Assembly: GCF_012489685.1 (NCBI RefSeq)
Contig: NC_080041.1
Span: 29,811,780-29,875,779 of the forward strand
Direction: 5' to 3'
Origin: Lotus japonicus
Lineage: Eukaryota > Streptophyta > Magnoliopsida > Fabales > Fabaceae
DNA length: 64,000 nucleotides
The notes beneath the pieces are model-generated. The model was not told where the DNA came from, searched no databases, and saw nothing but the letters and a program-made list of their open reading frames with translations. Positions 23,971 to 35,370 of the stretch are shown piece after piece. Numbering within the stretch: position 1 is the stretch's first letter; each line of letters starts with the position of its first letter. A program made the translations under genes and the position numbers.

Positions 23971-25247
23971 GGGCTCGTTTGGCACGCCGTATTAGGCATG
24001 ATAGTATAAGCTTATACAATACATTATGAGTTTATCCATTGTTTGGTGATGACATTGTATTGTATAAGCTTATCCATCAAAGTCCCCTTATACGTTAAAA
24101 TGACGTATTATTTAATCCATCATGTGAGTGATGGATAAGACATGATAAGGTTGTGACGTATAAGTCACCATCACTACCACCTCCATTGCTGCCAACTTAC
24201 ACCACCATTGGCACCACCACCGGGTGTTGCCGCCACCACCCGATCACCACCGCCGCCCAACCGTCACCACCACCACCGCCGCCCTACCGCCACCACCGAT
24301 ACCACAACCACCACCATATCGCCACCACCACCATAATCGCCGCCACCACTCTATTGCCGCCACCGACACCACAACCACCACCCTATCGCCACCACTATCA
24401 CTATTGCCTCCACCCTCCACCGTTGCCGCCACGCTACTGCAGCCGCCACCGCCACCCTATCGTCGCCAACACCACAACCACCATCGCTGCCACCACCGCC
24501 GCCGCCACCACCGGTGTTGCCGCCACCACCACCGACACCACAACCACCACCCTATCGCCACCACCACCATAATGTCGCCACCACCGACACCACAACCGCC
24601 ACCCTATCGCCACCACCACCACCATTGCCTCCACCCTCCACTGTCGTCGCCGCGCTACTGCAGCCGCCACCGCCTTATCACCACCACCACACTATCGTCG
24701 CCAACACCACAACCACCATCGCTGCCACCGCCGCCACCACCGCCCTACCGTCACCACCGACACCACCACCACCATAATCGTCGCCACCACCGACACCACA
24801 ACCACCACCCTATCACCACCACCACCACCATTGCGTCCACCCTCCACCGTAGCCGCCACCGCCTTACCACCACCATCACCACCCTATCATCGCCACCACC
24901 ACAACCACCATCGCTGCCACCACCACCACCAACTTATCTCCACTGTCACCACCACCGCCACCAACACCAATCTACCACCATTGCCACCACCACCACCAAC
25001 CTACCACCACTTCCATCACCACCGCCACCACCGTTATAATCACCTCCATATTTGATTTTTATTATATCATTATTCAATATTTCACTAAACATAAAATTGC
25101 ATTAATTTAAATGATATTGTAAATTATACAGAGTATGGCCAAACGCTGGATAGTATAAGAAAGTTATCAGGGCTTATACTATCAGGCCTAATACTATCAG
25201 GTCTTATACTATCAGGCCTTATACTATACGTCGCACCAAACGGGCCC
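23971..25247. mobile_element. 1,277-bp Harbinger-type MITE inside the Tat RT
   Basis: Termini GGGCTCGTTTGG and CCAAACGGGCCC are inverted repeats with further similarity inward (atagtataag/cttatactat). TAA flanks both ends (23968-23970 and 25248-25250), and removing the insert restores the conserved RT context. About 890 bp of its inside is CCACC-rich repeat. There is no transposase. Confidence 0.88.
24164..25050. repeat. CCACCG-rich minisatellite within the MITE
   Basis: Almost pure C/A/G-rich triplets (cca, ccg, cac), with longer units such as gacaccacaaccaccacc followed by ctatcgccaccaccacc recurring near 24366, 24533, 24587 and 24791. All three plus-strand frames stay open for long runs (Pro/His/Thr), a by-product of the composition rather than coding evidence. 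Confidence 0.9.
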
Positions 25248-28200
25248 TAATGGAAAGTGGAGAATGTGCACGGATTACACAAGCCTGAACAAAGTGTGTC
25301 CCAAAGATTCATATCCTCTTCCCAATGTTGATAAGTTGGTAGACGGGGCTTCTGGCAACGAACTTTTAAGTCTAATGGATGCATATTCTGGCTACAATCA
25401 AATAATGATGCATCCGTCGGATGAGGAAAGTACGACGTTCATGACTAACTTGGCGAATTATTGTTACAAAACCATGCCTTTTGGTTTGAAAAATGCTGGA
25501 GCCACATATCAACGCCTCATGGATAAAAAATTTTCAAAGCAAGTTGGAAGAAATATGGAAGTGTATGTAGACGACATGATTGTTAAGTCAACCAAGTCGA
25601 AGGATCACAGCGACGATCTTAAGGAAGCCTTTGCTCAGCTAAGAAAATATCAAATGAAGTTAAATCCTGAGAAATGTTCATTTGGGATTCAAGGGGAAAA
25701 GTTTTTGGGTTTCATGATAACATCAAGGGGGATTGAAGTAAACCCAGATAAAGGCAAGGCGATCTTGGAAATGAAAAGTCCAACAAGTGTCAAGGAAGTA
25801 CAGCGATTAACGGGACGCATGGCTGCTTTAGCACGTTTCTTGCCAATGGCGGGAGACAAAGCGGCTCCGTTCTTTACCTGTTTGAAAAAGAATTCCAAGT
25901 TTCAATGGACAGAGGAATGTGAGCAAGCTTTTTGCAAGTTGAAAGAATCATTAGCAACGTTGCCGGTGCTATCCAAACCAACGCCAGGTGTTCCTTTGAT
26001 GCTCTACCTGGCGGTCACGGATAGGGCGGTCAGCACGGTGTTGCTTCAGGAAGAAGGAAAGAAGCAGAAGATTATATATTTTGTGAGTCATACCCTACAG
26101 GGTGCTGAATTGCGCTACCAGAAAATTGAGAAGGCAGCCTTAGCAGTTCTAAAAACTGCAAGACGCCTCAGGCCATATTTTCAAAGTTTCTCAATCAGGG
26201 TTAAAACTGATGTTCCTTTAAGACAGGTACTCCAGAAGCCCGACTTGTCTGGGCGGTTAGTCAGCTGGTCAGTCTAGTTGTCTGAGTATGATATACAGTA
26301 TGAGCCAAGGGGACAAGTTACAATCCAAAGCTTGATCGATTTCGTGGCTGAATTAACACCCACAGAAGGCGAGAAAACCCAAGGCGAGTGGATCCTGTCT
26401 GTTGATGGATCCTCAAACAACACTGGAAGTGGAGCTGAAATAACTATTGAAAGCGCGGATAAGATGGTCATTGAACAATCTTTGAAATTCGAGTTCAAGG
26501 CAAGCAACAACCAATCAGAGTACGAGGCTCTAATTGCCGGACTAAGGCTAGCCATTGAATTAGGCGTTCAGAAATTGTTCATCAAGGGCGACTCATAGCT
26601 GGTTGTTAAACAGGTAAATGACGAGTATCAAGTCAAGGATCCGCAACTTTCAAAGTACCTGGAAGTGGTGCGTAGATTAATGATGGAGATAGGGAAGATC
26701 AGAATAGAACATGTTCCAAGAAGTCAAAACGAAAGGGCTGATGTGCTAGCAAAATTGGCTAGCACGGGGCGATTGGGCAATTATCAAACAGTTATTCAGG
26801 AAACTCTTCCTCGCCCCGGTATTGACTTGGTGGAAGTAAGGTTAAAGTCAGTGAAGTCAGTTATCGAAGGCGAACCTTCGTGGATGGAGCCAATCAAGAC
26901 TTTCCTCAAAGATCCTCCTAAGGACAATGCCCTGAATACAAAAGAAAGGTGTAGGGAGGCTAGTTTTTACACGTTGGTAGATGGTGAACTATATCAACGG
27001 GGAATTATGTCTCCTATGCTTAAATGTATCGACACGAGAGATACCCAGGGAGTCATGGCGGAGGTCCACGAAGGGGTATGTTCTAGCCACATAGGGGGGC
27101 GATCGTTGGCAGTAAAGGTGTTAAGGGCAGGATTTTACTGGCCGACGATGAAGAGGGATTGTCTAGAATATGTAAAGAAGTGTGAAAAGTGTCAAGTTTT
27201 TTCTGACTTACATAAAGCCCCGCCTGAAGAGTTAACAACCATGATGGCACCTTGGCCCTTTGCTATGTGGGGGACTGACATTCTAGGACCTTTCCCAGTA
27301 GCTAAAGCTCAACTGAAGTATATCATTGTGGCGGTTGAATATTTTACCAAGTGGATAGAAGCGGAAGCAGTGGCGACTATCACAGCCGCCAAGGTCAGGA
27401 GTTTCCTATGGCGACGTATTGTGTGCAGATATGGGGTTCCCATGGCTTTGGTTATGGACAATGAGACTCAATTCACAAGTAATATCACCAGAGAATTTTG
27501 TGCAGATATGGGAATTGAAATGAGGTTTGCTTCAGTAGAACATCCACAGACAAATGGACAAGCCGAATCAGCCAACAAGGTTATTTTAAAAGGCTTAAAG
27601 AAGAAGTTGGATGAGGCGAAAGGTCTTTGGGCAGAGGAGCTACCAAGCGTCCTATGGGCATATAACACAACTGAGTAGACAAGCACGAAGGAAACCCCAT
27701 ATCGTTTGACTTATGGAACTGATGCAATGCTCCCTGTTGAAATTGAGAATCAAAGTTGGCGTGCAACTCGGTTTAATGAGGAAAACTTGATAGCAAGTTT
27801 AATCATGCTGCCTGAGGAACAACGGGAGGCACAACTAAGGAATGAGGCAGGGAAAGTCAAAGTTGCCAGAAAATTTGCAACAAAAGTAGTTCCAAGAACT
27901 ATGAGAGTGGGGGACTTAGTGCTTCGAAAGAACACTATACCCGATGAGCACAACAAACTTTCGCCCAATTGGGGTGGGCCTTACAGGATAATTGGCGATG
28001 TTGGAGGAGGAGCCTATAAATTGGAACAACTCAATGGTCAAAAGATTCCCCGAACATGGAACGCCTCTCATTTGAAGCAGTATTTCAGCTAAGGACAACA
28101 ACAAAAATGAATGAAGTCGCACTCTTTTTCCCTATCTTTTGGAAAGGTTTTTAATGAGGCAGCATATGTAAAGAATGAAGGGGCAATTGCTCCCAATTAT

Positions 28201-28803
28201 GAAAAATTAAAAAATCATTTTAAGATATTGTTATTTTTTGATTTATATGGCGAATTTATGCTGCGCAAGTCGTATCAGGGTATCAAAATACCGCGAACCT
28301 TTCGGAATAAGAAAGTGTCACCACCAAATATTAAAAGCCTTGGCAATTCTAGTGGCCACTAGAAACCAAGCCACGTCGAAAAATCGACTAAGGTATATAA
28401 ACCGATAAACGACAACGGTTTAGTAAATAAACAACGCCGAGATAACAACAGTGGAGTTAAACGATAACAACAGTTGAATTGAAAAGAACTTCATTAAGAT
28501 AACGAAAAGGGCGTGGCCCTAACATCTCTTAATACAACAAGAAAGAAAAAGGGCAAAGCCCAAAAACAAAGACACTTAAACAAAATAAAAACAGGCAATA
28601 AATTTAAGCCAGGTTCTCATTGTTGGCATTGTTGTCTTGGCTGGTGACAGTTTGAGGGTCCTCCTTCCCTTGATCCTCATTCTTGTCCTGGTCATTCCCA
28701 TCCTCGCCATTTCCTTCCTCAGACTCACTTTCAGAATTAAATTGAGGAAGGAGGCCAAGGTCAACATCATCATCACCAATCACTTGACCATCCTTGATTT
28801 CCT

Positions 28804-30981
28804 TTAGATACCCGATACGGGATAGATCAAAGCCTGATTCAACAACACTATTTGCTCTTTGGCCACCAGAAAGCCTTGAGCAAATTGGAGGGATGCGCGC
28901 CCTAAAATGGAAGCATTCAGGCGTTCATACTTCTTTTCCAGCTTTTGACACTTAGCCTGAACGGCAGTGTGTTTGACATTGATGGCTTCTTTCAGAGACT
29001 TAGTCTTCTGAAGGAGCAGGTTAGAAGACGCCAAGTCATCAGATAACTTAGCGCATTTCTCCTCAGCAGACTTCAAATGTTTGTTGGCTGTCTCAGCATC
29101 GACTTTCGCTCGCTCATATGCAACCTTATAATCAGTCGCTTTCTTTTCAAACGATTCTTGGCCGCCTGCAAATCTTTTACACAGTGGGCCATGCCCGCCA
29201 CGGTGCTGGCGGCAGAAAGCGCATGGTAAATGGACAGGGAAGCGATGTTGGGGGGACCTTGACCGGAAATATCTTTGTGAATCCGGTTGTCAAAAGTTCG
29301 AGTCATGAAGTCCAACCCATTGAAGTGAGGATCGGACAAGTTTAGCAAAGGGGGAGGAGCCTCGCCACCAATGGCTGAGCTAGTGCCAGCATGGCTAAAT
29401 GGAGTTGGCGGGCGGTTAATCATCATGCTTGAATCTTTTTGGGGTGGCGGGACGTTGTCATTTCCTTTCTTTTTCTCCATCGGTCTATTCTTGGAGCCCG
29501 AACCAGTTGGATTGAGAGTTGTCTGGTGAAGAGGTTTACCACCAGTAGTTTTTTCACCAGCGCTGAAGTTTTTTGGCGCTTAGGATCCCTGTGGTGGTTA
29601 GCATCTGAAGCGCCTTCAAGCTTCTTCTTTTGCTCGGCTTCCGCCACTCTTTTTCTCGCCGCTTCAGCAGATTGGGCGAGGTATGCTTTCATATTCAGCG
29701 GGCTGGCATCGGTTTTTCCCTTACCCATCGTGGCTGCACAGGAAAGCATCAGTTAGACATCACATATGAAAAACAAAAAACCAAGTTATAGATGAAGATT
29801 ATAAACTTACTAAAGAATTGATTTCAGGTGCCGGATTTCGACGCCTCAGTCAAATCATGACCAGAGATTATTGGCAATGAGCGGAGATAGTCGGCGACCC
29901 CTCGCTCGGAATCGTCCAAGGCGTCACACGAAACGGAGATTTTTCGACGAGGATTTCTCGTCCAATAAAAGGGGAAGAGAGGATTATTATCGGAATCTCG
30001 GAACAAGTTTTTTATTTCAGGCGATTCAACAACCTTAAAATATTTTTTCTGCCACACTTTGTAATGGCTCTTGAGGGCGGTGAATCGGCTCACTTTCTTG
30101 CGAGCTAAAAGTGGGACCCACTTTATAGACGTAGGTTTCTTGGTAACAGACTTATAGAAGAGAAAGAACAAGGGGTAGGTGGGCGTGAAGCTCAAATGCT
30201 CACAAAGAATTTCGAAGCAATAGATAAAGCCCTAGGCGTTGGGCTGGAGTTGACAAGGCGCCACATTCAGAAAGGATAGAACGTGGCATATTAAAGGTGA
30301 GAAAGGAAGTTTTATATTCAAGTCAGTGAAAAAATAACCATAAACGAAAAAGAAATCGGGCGATTCATTTGACGATTCTTTGCGTAAAAGAACACAGTCA
30401 TCATCGCCGCATGAAAGGACATTCAATTGCAGATCTTCGTTACTAGAGGTGGCGGGATTTATCTTCGTAAACCCTTGGGCAGTTATCCGAAGCGAGTTGA
30501 TGCTCCCAATACTGCTCCAGATGGAACGCCACAGGCGTTTATCTTCAACTAACTGCACATTTTGATGCCATTCGGGCGAGGATAAATCCCCATTTGAAGA
30601 AAGGACAGAATCAACCGAACCGGCGGGGCCGGAATCATCGTGAGTAGAGGGCGAGGATTGAATTTCAATAACAGTGGGGGCAATGGGGGCAGAAATTTCC
30701 CCCTCTGTGGAGGGTGAAGAAAGCTCCAGGGAAGAAATGCTAATATTGTTCAAAGACATGTTGGGTAATTTCATAAAAGATAAAAAAAAAAAAAAGGTGA
30801 ACAGGTTCAAGAAGATAAAAAAGATGAACAGTTTCCAGAAAGAGAACACAAAACGAGAGGAGAAAGATGTAAAGAACTCACTGGAGGAAGAGATGGAGGA
30901 TTGGGAAAGGAGAACGTCAGCTATGGGAGAACAACGCGCAATGACGACGGCCGGAGTAAACGGAGGTTCGCCGGAGTTCAA
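28804..30981 (-). pseudogene. Antisense ORF of the Tat element (gypsy-type transposon domain), broken
   Basis: Minus-strand frames 30981-30232, 30195-29824, 29749-29423, 29480-29073 and 29076-28804 follow one another in the same order as a single protein. The first two form the conserved domain once called a putative gypsy-type transposon protein, including LSFLNVAPCQLQPNA, then a TAG, then SFTPTYPLFFLFY and IKWVPLLARKK. The later parts are Lys/Glu/Ala-rich with coiled-coil character (EEKCAKLSDDLASSNLLLQK). A likely intron lies between about 29815 and 29735. Such antisense ORFs occur in Tat/Ogre elements; their function is unknown. The true ATG may be 30759 or 30774 rather than 30981. Confidence 0.75.
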
Positions 30982-31060
30982 AGAGGAAAAAGCAAGAATT
31001 TCGGAGAAGTATCAGGGAAAGAGTTTCGGAAAAGTGAAAAGTGAAAAGTAAAAAGGGACT

Positions 31061-31066
31061 TTTATA
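31061..31066 (-). promoter_or_regulatory. TATA-like box for the Tat antisense ORF
   Basis: TATAAA on the minus strand lies about 85 bp before the first ATG (30981) and about 300 bp before the ATG at 30759. Position and orientation suit the antisense unit. Confidence 0.4.
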
Positions 31067-31081
31067 GACGAAAAGGGAGGA

Positions 31082-31165
31082 GAGAGAATGAGTGGGAAAG
31101 ATAGTGAAGAGTCGTGGGATTTGGAGAGAGAATGAGTGGGAGAGATAGTGAAGAGTCGTGGGATT
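31082..31165. repeat. 42-bp tandem duplication
   Basis: gagagaatgagtgggaaaga and the following 22 bases occur twice head to tail with one difference, in the untranslated region before the Tat 3' LTR. Confidence 0.8.
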
Positions 31166-31510
31166 TGAAATTTGAAAAGGTATGAAGTGAAAAGGTGTAA
31201 CTCCTCGAGACGCACATTCAGGGCAAATGATGACGAAATCCCGGAAAACTAGGATTTCGTGTGTCAGTTGAAAAGACGTGATTGACGGTTGTGACGATGG
31301 TGACGCGTCAACAAAAATAAAGATGGCGGGGTAATGAGTAACATGAAGGTGGCGACATATCCATGAACAGGAACGTGGCGACATATCCTGATTGTAAAGA
31401 ATGGCGATATAAATACAAGAAACACAAAGTGAATGATAAGAGCAGACGACGAAGTAGCATATTAAGACATTTCGACTCAACTTACCTGAGCCTCATGTCT
31501 TGGGGGCATG

Positions 31511-31887
31511 TGGACTTGGCGGGACATAAGGATTCCTTATGCCCGCCCAAATCAGGAAATCAGATGAACGAATGCAGCCAGGGCGGAATTTGCCAAACAA
31601 CAAAGAATCTCGCCCCTTCCTTTAGATGGGCCCACAAGCCAGCTGGAAGATTCCATTAGATTTGTCTTATATGCATAGAGGCTTGGGCCCCGGTTGTCAG
31701 GCCCAAGTACAGGAAAGGTCCACATCATGATCACTCCCTCTATAAAAGGAGAGGTCAACACATTGTAAAAAGTACCTTTAAAACATTTAATGAGAATATT
31801 CCTTTTATGATATTTTTGCCATTTTAGTGCTCTGCTAGGGTTTACTTTCAGTCATTCTCTTACGAAAGCTTTCCCTAGTACAGAACA
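31511..31887 (+). repeat. 3' LTR of the Tat element
   Basis: Same length and boundaries as the 5' copy; about nine base differences, three of them clustered close to the right end. Confidence 0.93.
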
Positions 31888-32870
31888 ATGATGTTCTTTT
31901 TCTCCCAAGTGATGTTAATGATGTTGATGGTTCATCTATGGAGATTGAGTGCTTTTGGGATACAGGTTTGGGTGGCGACTTAGTTGATGGTTCAGATCGT
32001 GCATTGGTTCATGATTATGTTGTTTCTGAGACAATAGTTCTGGATGATCCGGTGATTACACTTGATCAGTGTCTATTGTCGGACTAGGGCGTTCCCTCGT
32101 TGATTCCCCTCGATGTGATTTTCTCTTGGTTTGAGCCTTTTTCCCGTTGTCCTTCTGTGGAGAAGGAGCCCGTTATTGGCCCATGTGTTTATGTTGGGAG
32201 AAATAGAGGTCGACCCAAGAAAGTCACTAAGCGGGGAATGAAAAAACAATGGCTTCAGGTTGTTGGTTCTGATGCCGTAGTTGTATCAGATGTGTCTAAC
32301 ACTTTGTCTGGTAGGGTGAATCTTGTGGATTTGGTGTCTTCTCAGTCCCGAGATTGTGTTTTTGAACGAGCACGCAAGATGTGGTTGGTTGGTAAGGAGC
32401 TTATACTTGTTTGGGATGGGTCTGAAGTGGAAGTAATGGAGGGATGAGTGCAACATCTCAAGCGTACTCACCCAAATAAGTATGGATCATCTTGTGGTTT
32501 TTGACTCTTTGTGGTTTGGTTTTTTCTTAGCATTTGGGTGGTTTTCGTTTTTGCTTTTGGGGTCTTTTTATTTGTCTTATTGTGGTTAGGTTTAGGTTGT
32601 TATGTTTTATTGAATAGATGTCTTATTTTTCCTTGCATGCCTCAAAGGCGTTTCTCTGGAATTTTGTACTCTTTTTCCTTCACTAGGGTTTTTCCCATTT
32701 GGTTTTTTCTTGAAAGGTTTTAATGAGGCACATTCCGTTGGTATGGTCTTTATGGTGGTTTACAGAGTAAGGTTTAGGCTATTTGTCCTATTTATGAGAG
32801 GGTTGTTCTCATGGATTTATTTACTTATTATATATATATATATATATATCTTTTGCTTTAAAAAAACAAG
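31888..32870 (+). pseudogene. LINE-like/unknown coding relic (3' part) with LINE-style tail
   Basis: Continuation of 20349-20941 after the Tat insertion. A frame before a TAG near 32083 reads DVLFLPSDVNDVDGSS; the next (32100-32447) has a basic RGRPKK hook-like motif and ends ARKMWLVGKELILVWDG, resembling the end of plant LINE first ORFs. From 32480 comes a T-rich tail with cttcactagggtttttccca and ttttaatgaggca, words common in plant LINE 3' regions, then a TA repeat and A-rich end. There is no endonuclease or RT between them, so if it is a LINE it has lost ORF2. Confidence 0.45.
32829..32849. repeat. (TA)n microsatellite
   Basis: About ten uninterrupted TA units near the end of the LINE-like tail. 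Confidence 0.85.
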
Positions 32871-35131
32871 ATGAAAAAAAATATCCTATGACCAAAAAAT
32901 AAATATCTTCTTATATTATAAATATTTATAAAATATCTTTAGCTTCTCTATATAAAAAGTGAAAACAATTAAATATTTTGTTATAAAATATTTTGTCGCC
33001 GCCTCCCCACTCAGATAGAAATATTAAGTCTGTGGGATTGAAGGAAAATGTAAGACTATGTGTTAGAAATTTCTTATGTTTTCTTGAACTTTCTCTCGTA
33101 AATTTTTTATCATGAAAATGTATGGCTTGCTTTGGATATTGGCATATATCTACTTTGCTTTGTTGAAAATGTAAGTTTAACATGTGTGTGCAGTATATGT
33201 TTTTCACCTACAAGATGCCCCTCCTTGAATACTTGGTTACTGGTTGCCACAAGATTGTCCATTATTGAACTAACAATTTAGGCCAACAATTGATTAGGAT
33301 TTCTTATGCATGTGCTCAAATAACATGTGAAATGAAAACTAAAAACTGAAAATAACAAGATTTGGAAATGTAAAGTAACAAGAGTGTCACATACCCACCA
33401 TCAATGTCACATAACCAAAGAAAATGTCACAGAACCATGTCTTAACATCTTTAACATACTTTAAAGTAATCCACGTACTTAAACCTAATTTGTCTTGACA
33501 TCTCTATATGGCACAAAACCAAACAAAATGAGATGTTCTCAAACACAAGAAAACATAACTATGTGCGTCATTTTATATGCTTCAACCCCTGAAATTAGTG
33601 GTCCACATTCAAAAGTATAATAAAAAAACCCAAGACAAACACTACAAACCAAATTGGCCGACAGTAGACACATTTTTCAAAAAGTACTTTACACCAACCA
33701 TTGTCATTTCCTAACAACATTATTTTGTGTTGATAGTTGGTTATCACTGCTTCCTTGTTGACTCAAGACGTCTGGACATCCATTGCTTCATCCTTGAATC
33801 AGAAGTTGTGGCACTTCAACTCTTGCTTCATTACTAACTTCTTGACTCATAATTTGAGGTCCTTGCACCCTTGATGCACGTGCACATTCAATGAAGGAGT
33901 GAAAGTGTTAGCCTTGTTGAACATCATAAACATGATATGTCATCTATTGTTGAAGCGGAATACATGTGACATAATATCCATGACTTGTGCAATTGTCCTG
34001 TTTTCAGCCTACCTAGGAAGACTTAGAAGAAGTTGTGCTGGCAGCCTTGAAACTGTTGAGCTGCTTTCTCCTTGTTTTCTCTAAACACAAAATGCAACAT
34101 ATGAAGATTAGAAAGTTTGATATTTGAAGACAATAAATATTATTGTGACCAGCAATAAGGAATTTACCTTGTCAATCATCTGCCTTTGAGTTCCCCCTTG
34201 TTGTCTTTGTATTTTACCCTGCTGCTACCTAGATTGTACTGATTCACTGCATGCTATTGCCTCAGACTCACTGCTTCATTTCTTTTATTCATTGGTTGTT
34301 ATTGCACTTGGTTATACTTTTTCAACTAACTGCATTCATGAGATCAAGTACGTGTTAAATTATATGAAATCTCACCTGCTGTTGAGATTGATTAACAACC
34401 ACTTGTTGTCCTTGGTTGATAACTTGTTGTTGTCCTCAGTTCACTGCCTGCTACTAGACATGATTGACTGTTAATGTTATTGGATTCATACTTTCACACC
34501 ACCTCTAATTTGTTGTCTTTCTTGGTCTAGGAATTATTGGATGTATATTTTAGGGTTTATGATTAGTAACAATTACAAACTTTACATCAATTACAAATTG
34601 TCATACATGTGCTGCTTGGTCTTGGTTTGCTGTCCTCTGTGGTCTTTGCCCCTTCTTCACTTTTTTTCTGGTTTCTTCAACTTTTTCGTTTTTTTTCTTC
34701 TGGTTCTTAAAAGAATTTAACATTATGAAAGGTTAATTTTGTTGGTTTTCTCAAAGAAATTATCATGTTAACAAGTGCTTCATGGATGGGGAATGTTTCT
34801 GATGTTGAGTTAGACGAATGATATCAAACTTTGTATGTATATAAGTTTTCATTCCAACTATTTGATGAAATGTTTAGATGAGTAAATTTGTAAAGATATA
34901 AAGTAGTGATCAAACAACTTTTAACTTAAAAGTTACATTTAAGTTGTAAAAATATGAAAATTACCAAACATCTTTAGCTTTATTTTTAAAGCTCTTATTT
35001 TTAACTTAAATTATAAGTAGCTTTTAAGCTCTAAAAAAGGTGGGTCAAACGGTACCTTAGTGTGTGTATGCATGTTCAGTTGCTTCATTAACAACTTATT
35101 TTCCCCTCTGATTTGCATCCTTGTGATGTAC
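32871..35131. other. AT-rich region with Gln-rich exon-like pieces on the minus strand
   Basis: Between about 34160 and 34480 the minus strand has short Gln/Asn-rich open segments (for example QQQVINQGQQVVVNQSQQQ before a GT), and near 34650-34710 a Lys-rich one. Mutator-like transposases of plants often have such tails, so these may be extra 3' exons or decayed copies of the neighbouring MULE. The A/T-rich stretch at about 34900-35060 resembles a small MITE but its ends were not found. Nothing else was recognised. Confidence 0.35.
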
Positions 35132-35340
35132 TTAGTGTCCTCCTTGGTCTTCTCCTCTTATATACACTTGTGTTTCATTTGGCTGCGAAAATAGACATTC
35201 AACATAGTACAATTAGTACATATAGCTGAATGGTTGCATCAATGAACTGTATTTAAAGGTGTATGTATACATATTTAGCTGCTTCATTCACAGCCTGTGC
35301 ACTTGATTGCCCTGCATCATTGTGCTGAACTGCCTGATTC
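35132..35340 (-). pseudogene. Mutator-like transposase, C-terminal exons
   Basis: Minus-strand exons 35340-35271 and 35182-35132 (stop TAA at 35132-35134) continue the Gln/Asn-rich tail of the transposase at 51084-53697. When the inserted block 35341-51083 is disregarded, the frame runs without break across the junction, which shows that the two parts were one gene. Confidence 0.65.
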
Positions 35341-35370
35341 TATAACACCCCGATTTCCGGGTGTCACTTT

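Larger units (their letters stand above)
23085..28092 (+). pseudogene. Tat pol polyprotein (PR, RT, RNase H, INT), broken
   Basis: Domains in order: protease with FLDQGSSADIIYG (23138-23178); reverse transcriptase, whose start (to 23970) and remainder (from 25248) are separated by a MITE, with MCTDYTSLNK, MPFGLKNAGATYQ and YVDDMIVKS; RNase H; a second RNase H-like segment (LSVDGSSNNTGSGAEI, NNQSEYEALIAGLRLA); integrase with an HHCC-type zinc motif, a core containing MWGTDILGPFP and HPQTNGQAES, and a C-terminus ending HLKQYFS. In-frame TAG codons lie at 26275, 26596 and 27676. Apart from these and the MITE the domains are well kept. Confidence 0.92.
20942..31887 (+). mobile_element. Ty3/Gypsy Tat-lineage LTR retrotransposon, complete but inactivated
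   Basis: Two 377-bp LTRs and an ATGAT target duplication (20937-20941 and 31888-31892) delimit 10,946 bp. Order inside is PBS, gag, protease, reverse transcriptase with RNase H, a second RNase H-like domain, integrase, then an antisense ORF region and the polypurine stretch cttgggggcatg before the 3' LTR. The antisense ORF with the putative gypsy-type transposon domain points to the Tat/Ogre group. About nine differences between LTRs (2.4%) suggest insertion about a million years ago at commonly used plant rates. Stops, frameshifts and a 1.3-kb MITE have disabled it. Confidence 0.93.

Noticed and set aside
24153..25055. Long Pro/His/Thr-rich open frames on both strands
   Set aside because: They arise from the CCACCG repeat, which lacks stop codons in several frames; they sit inside a MITE and show no domain.
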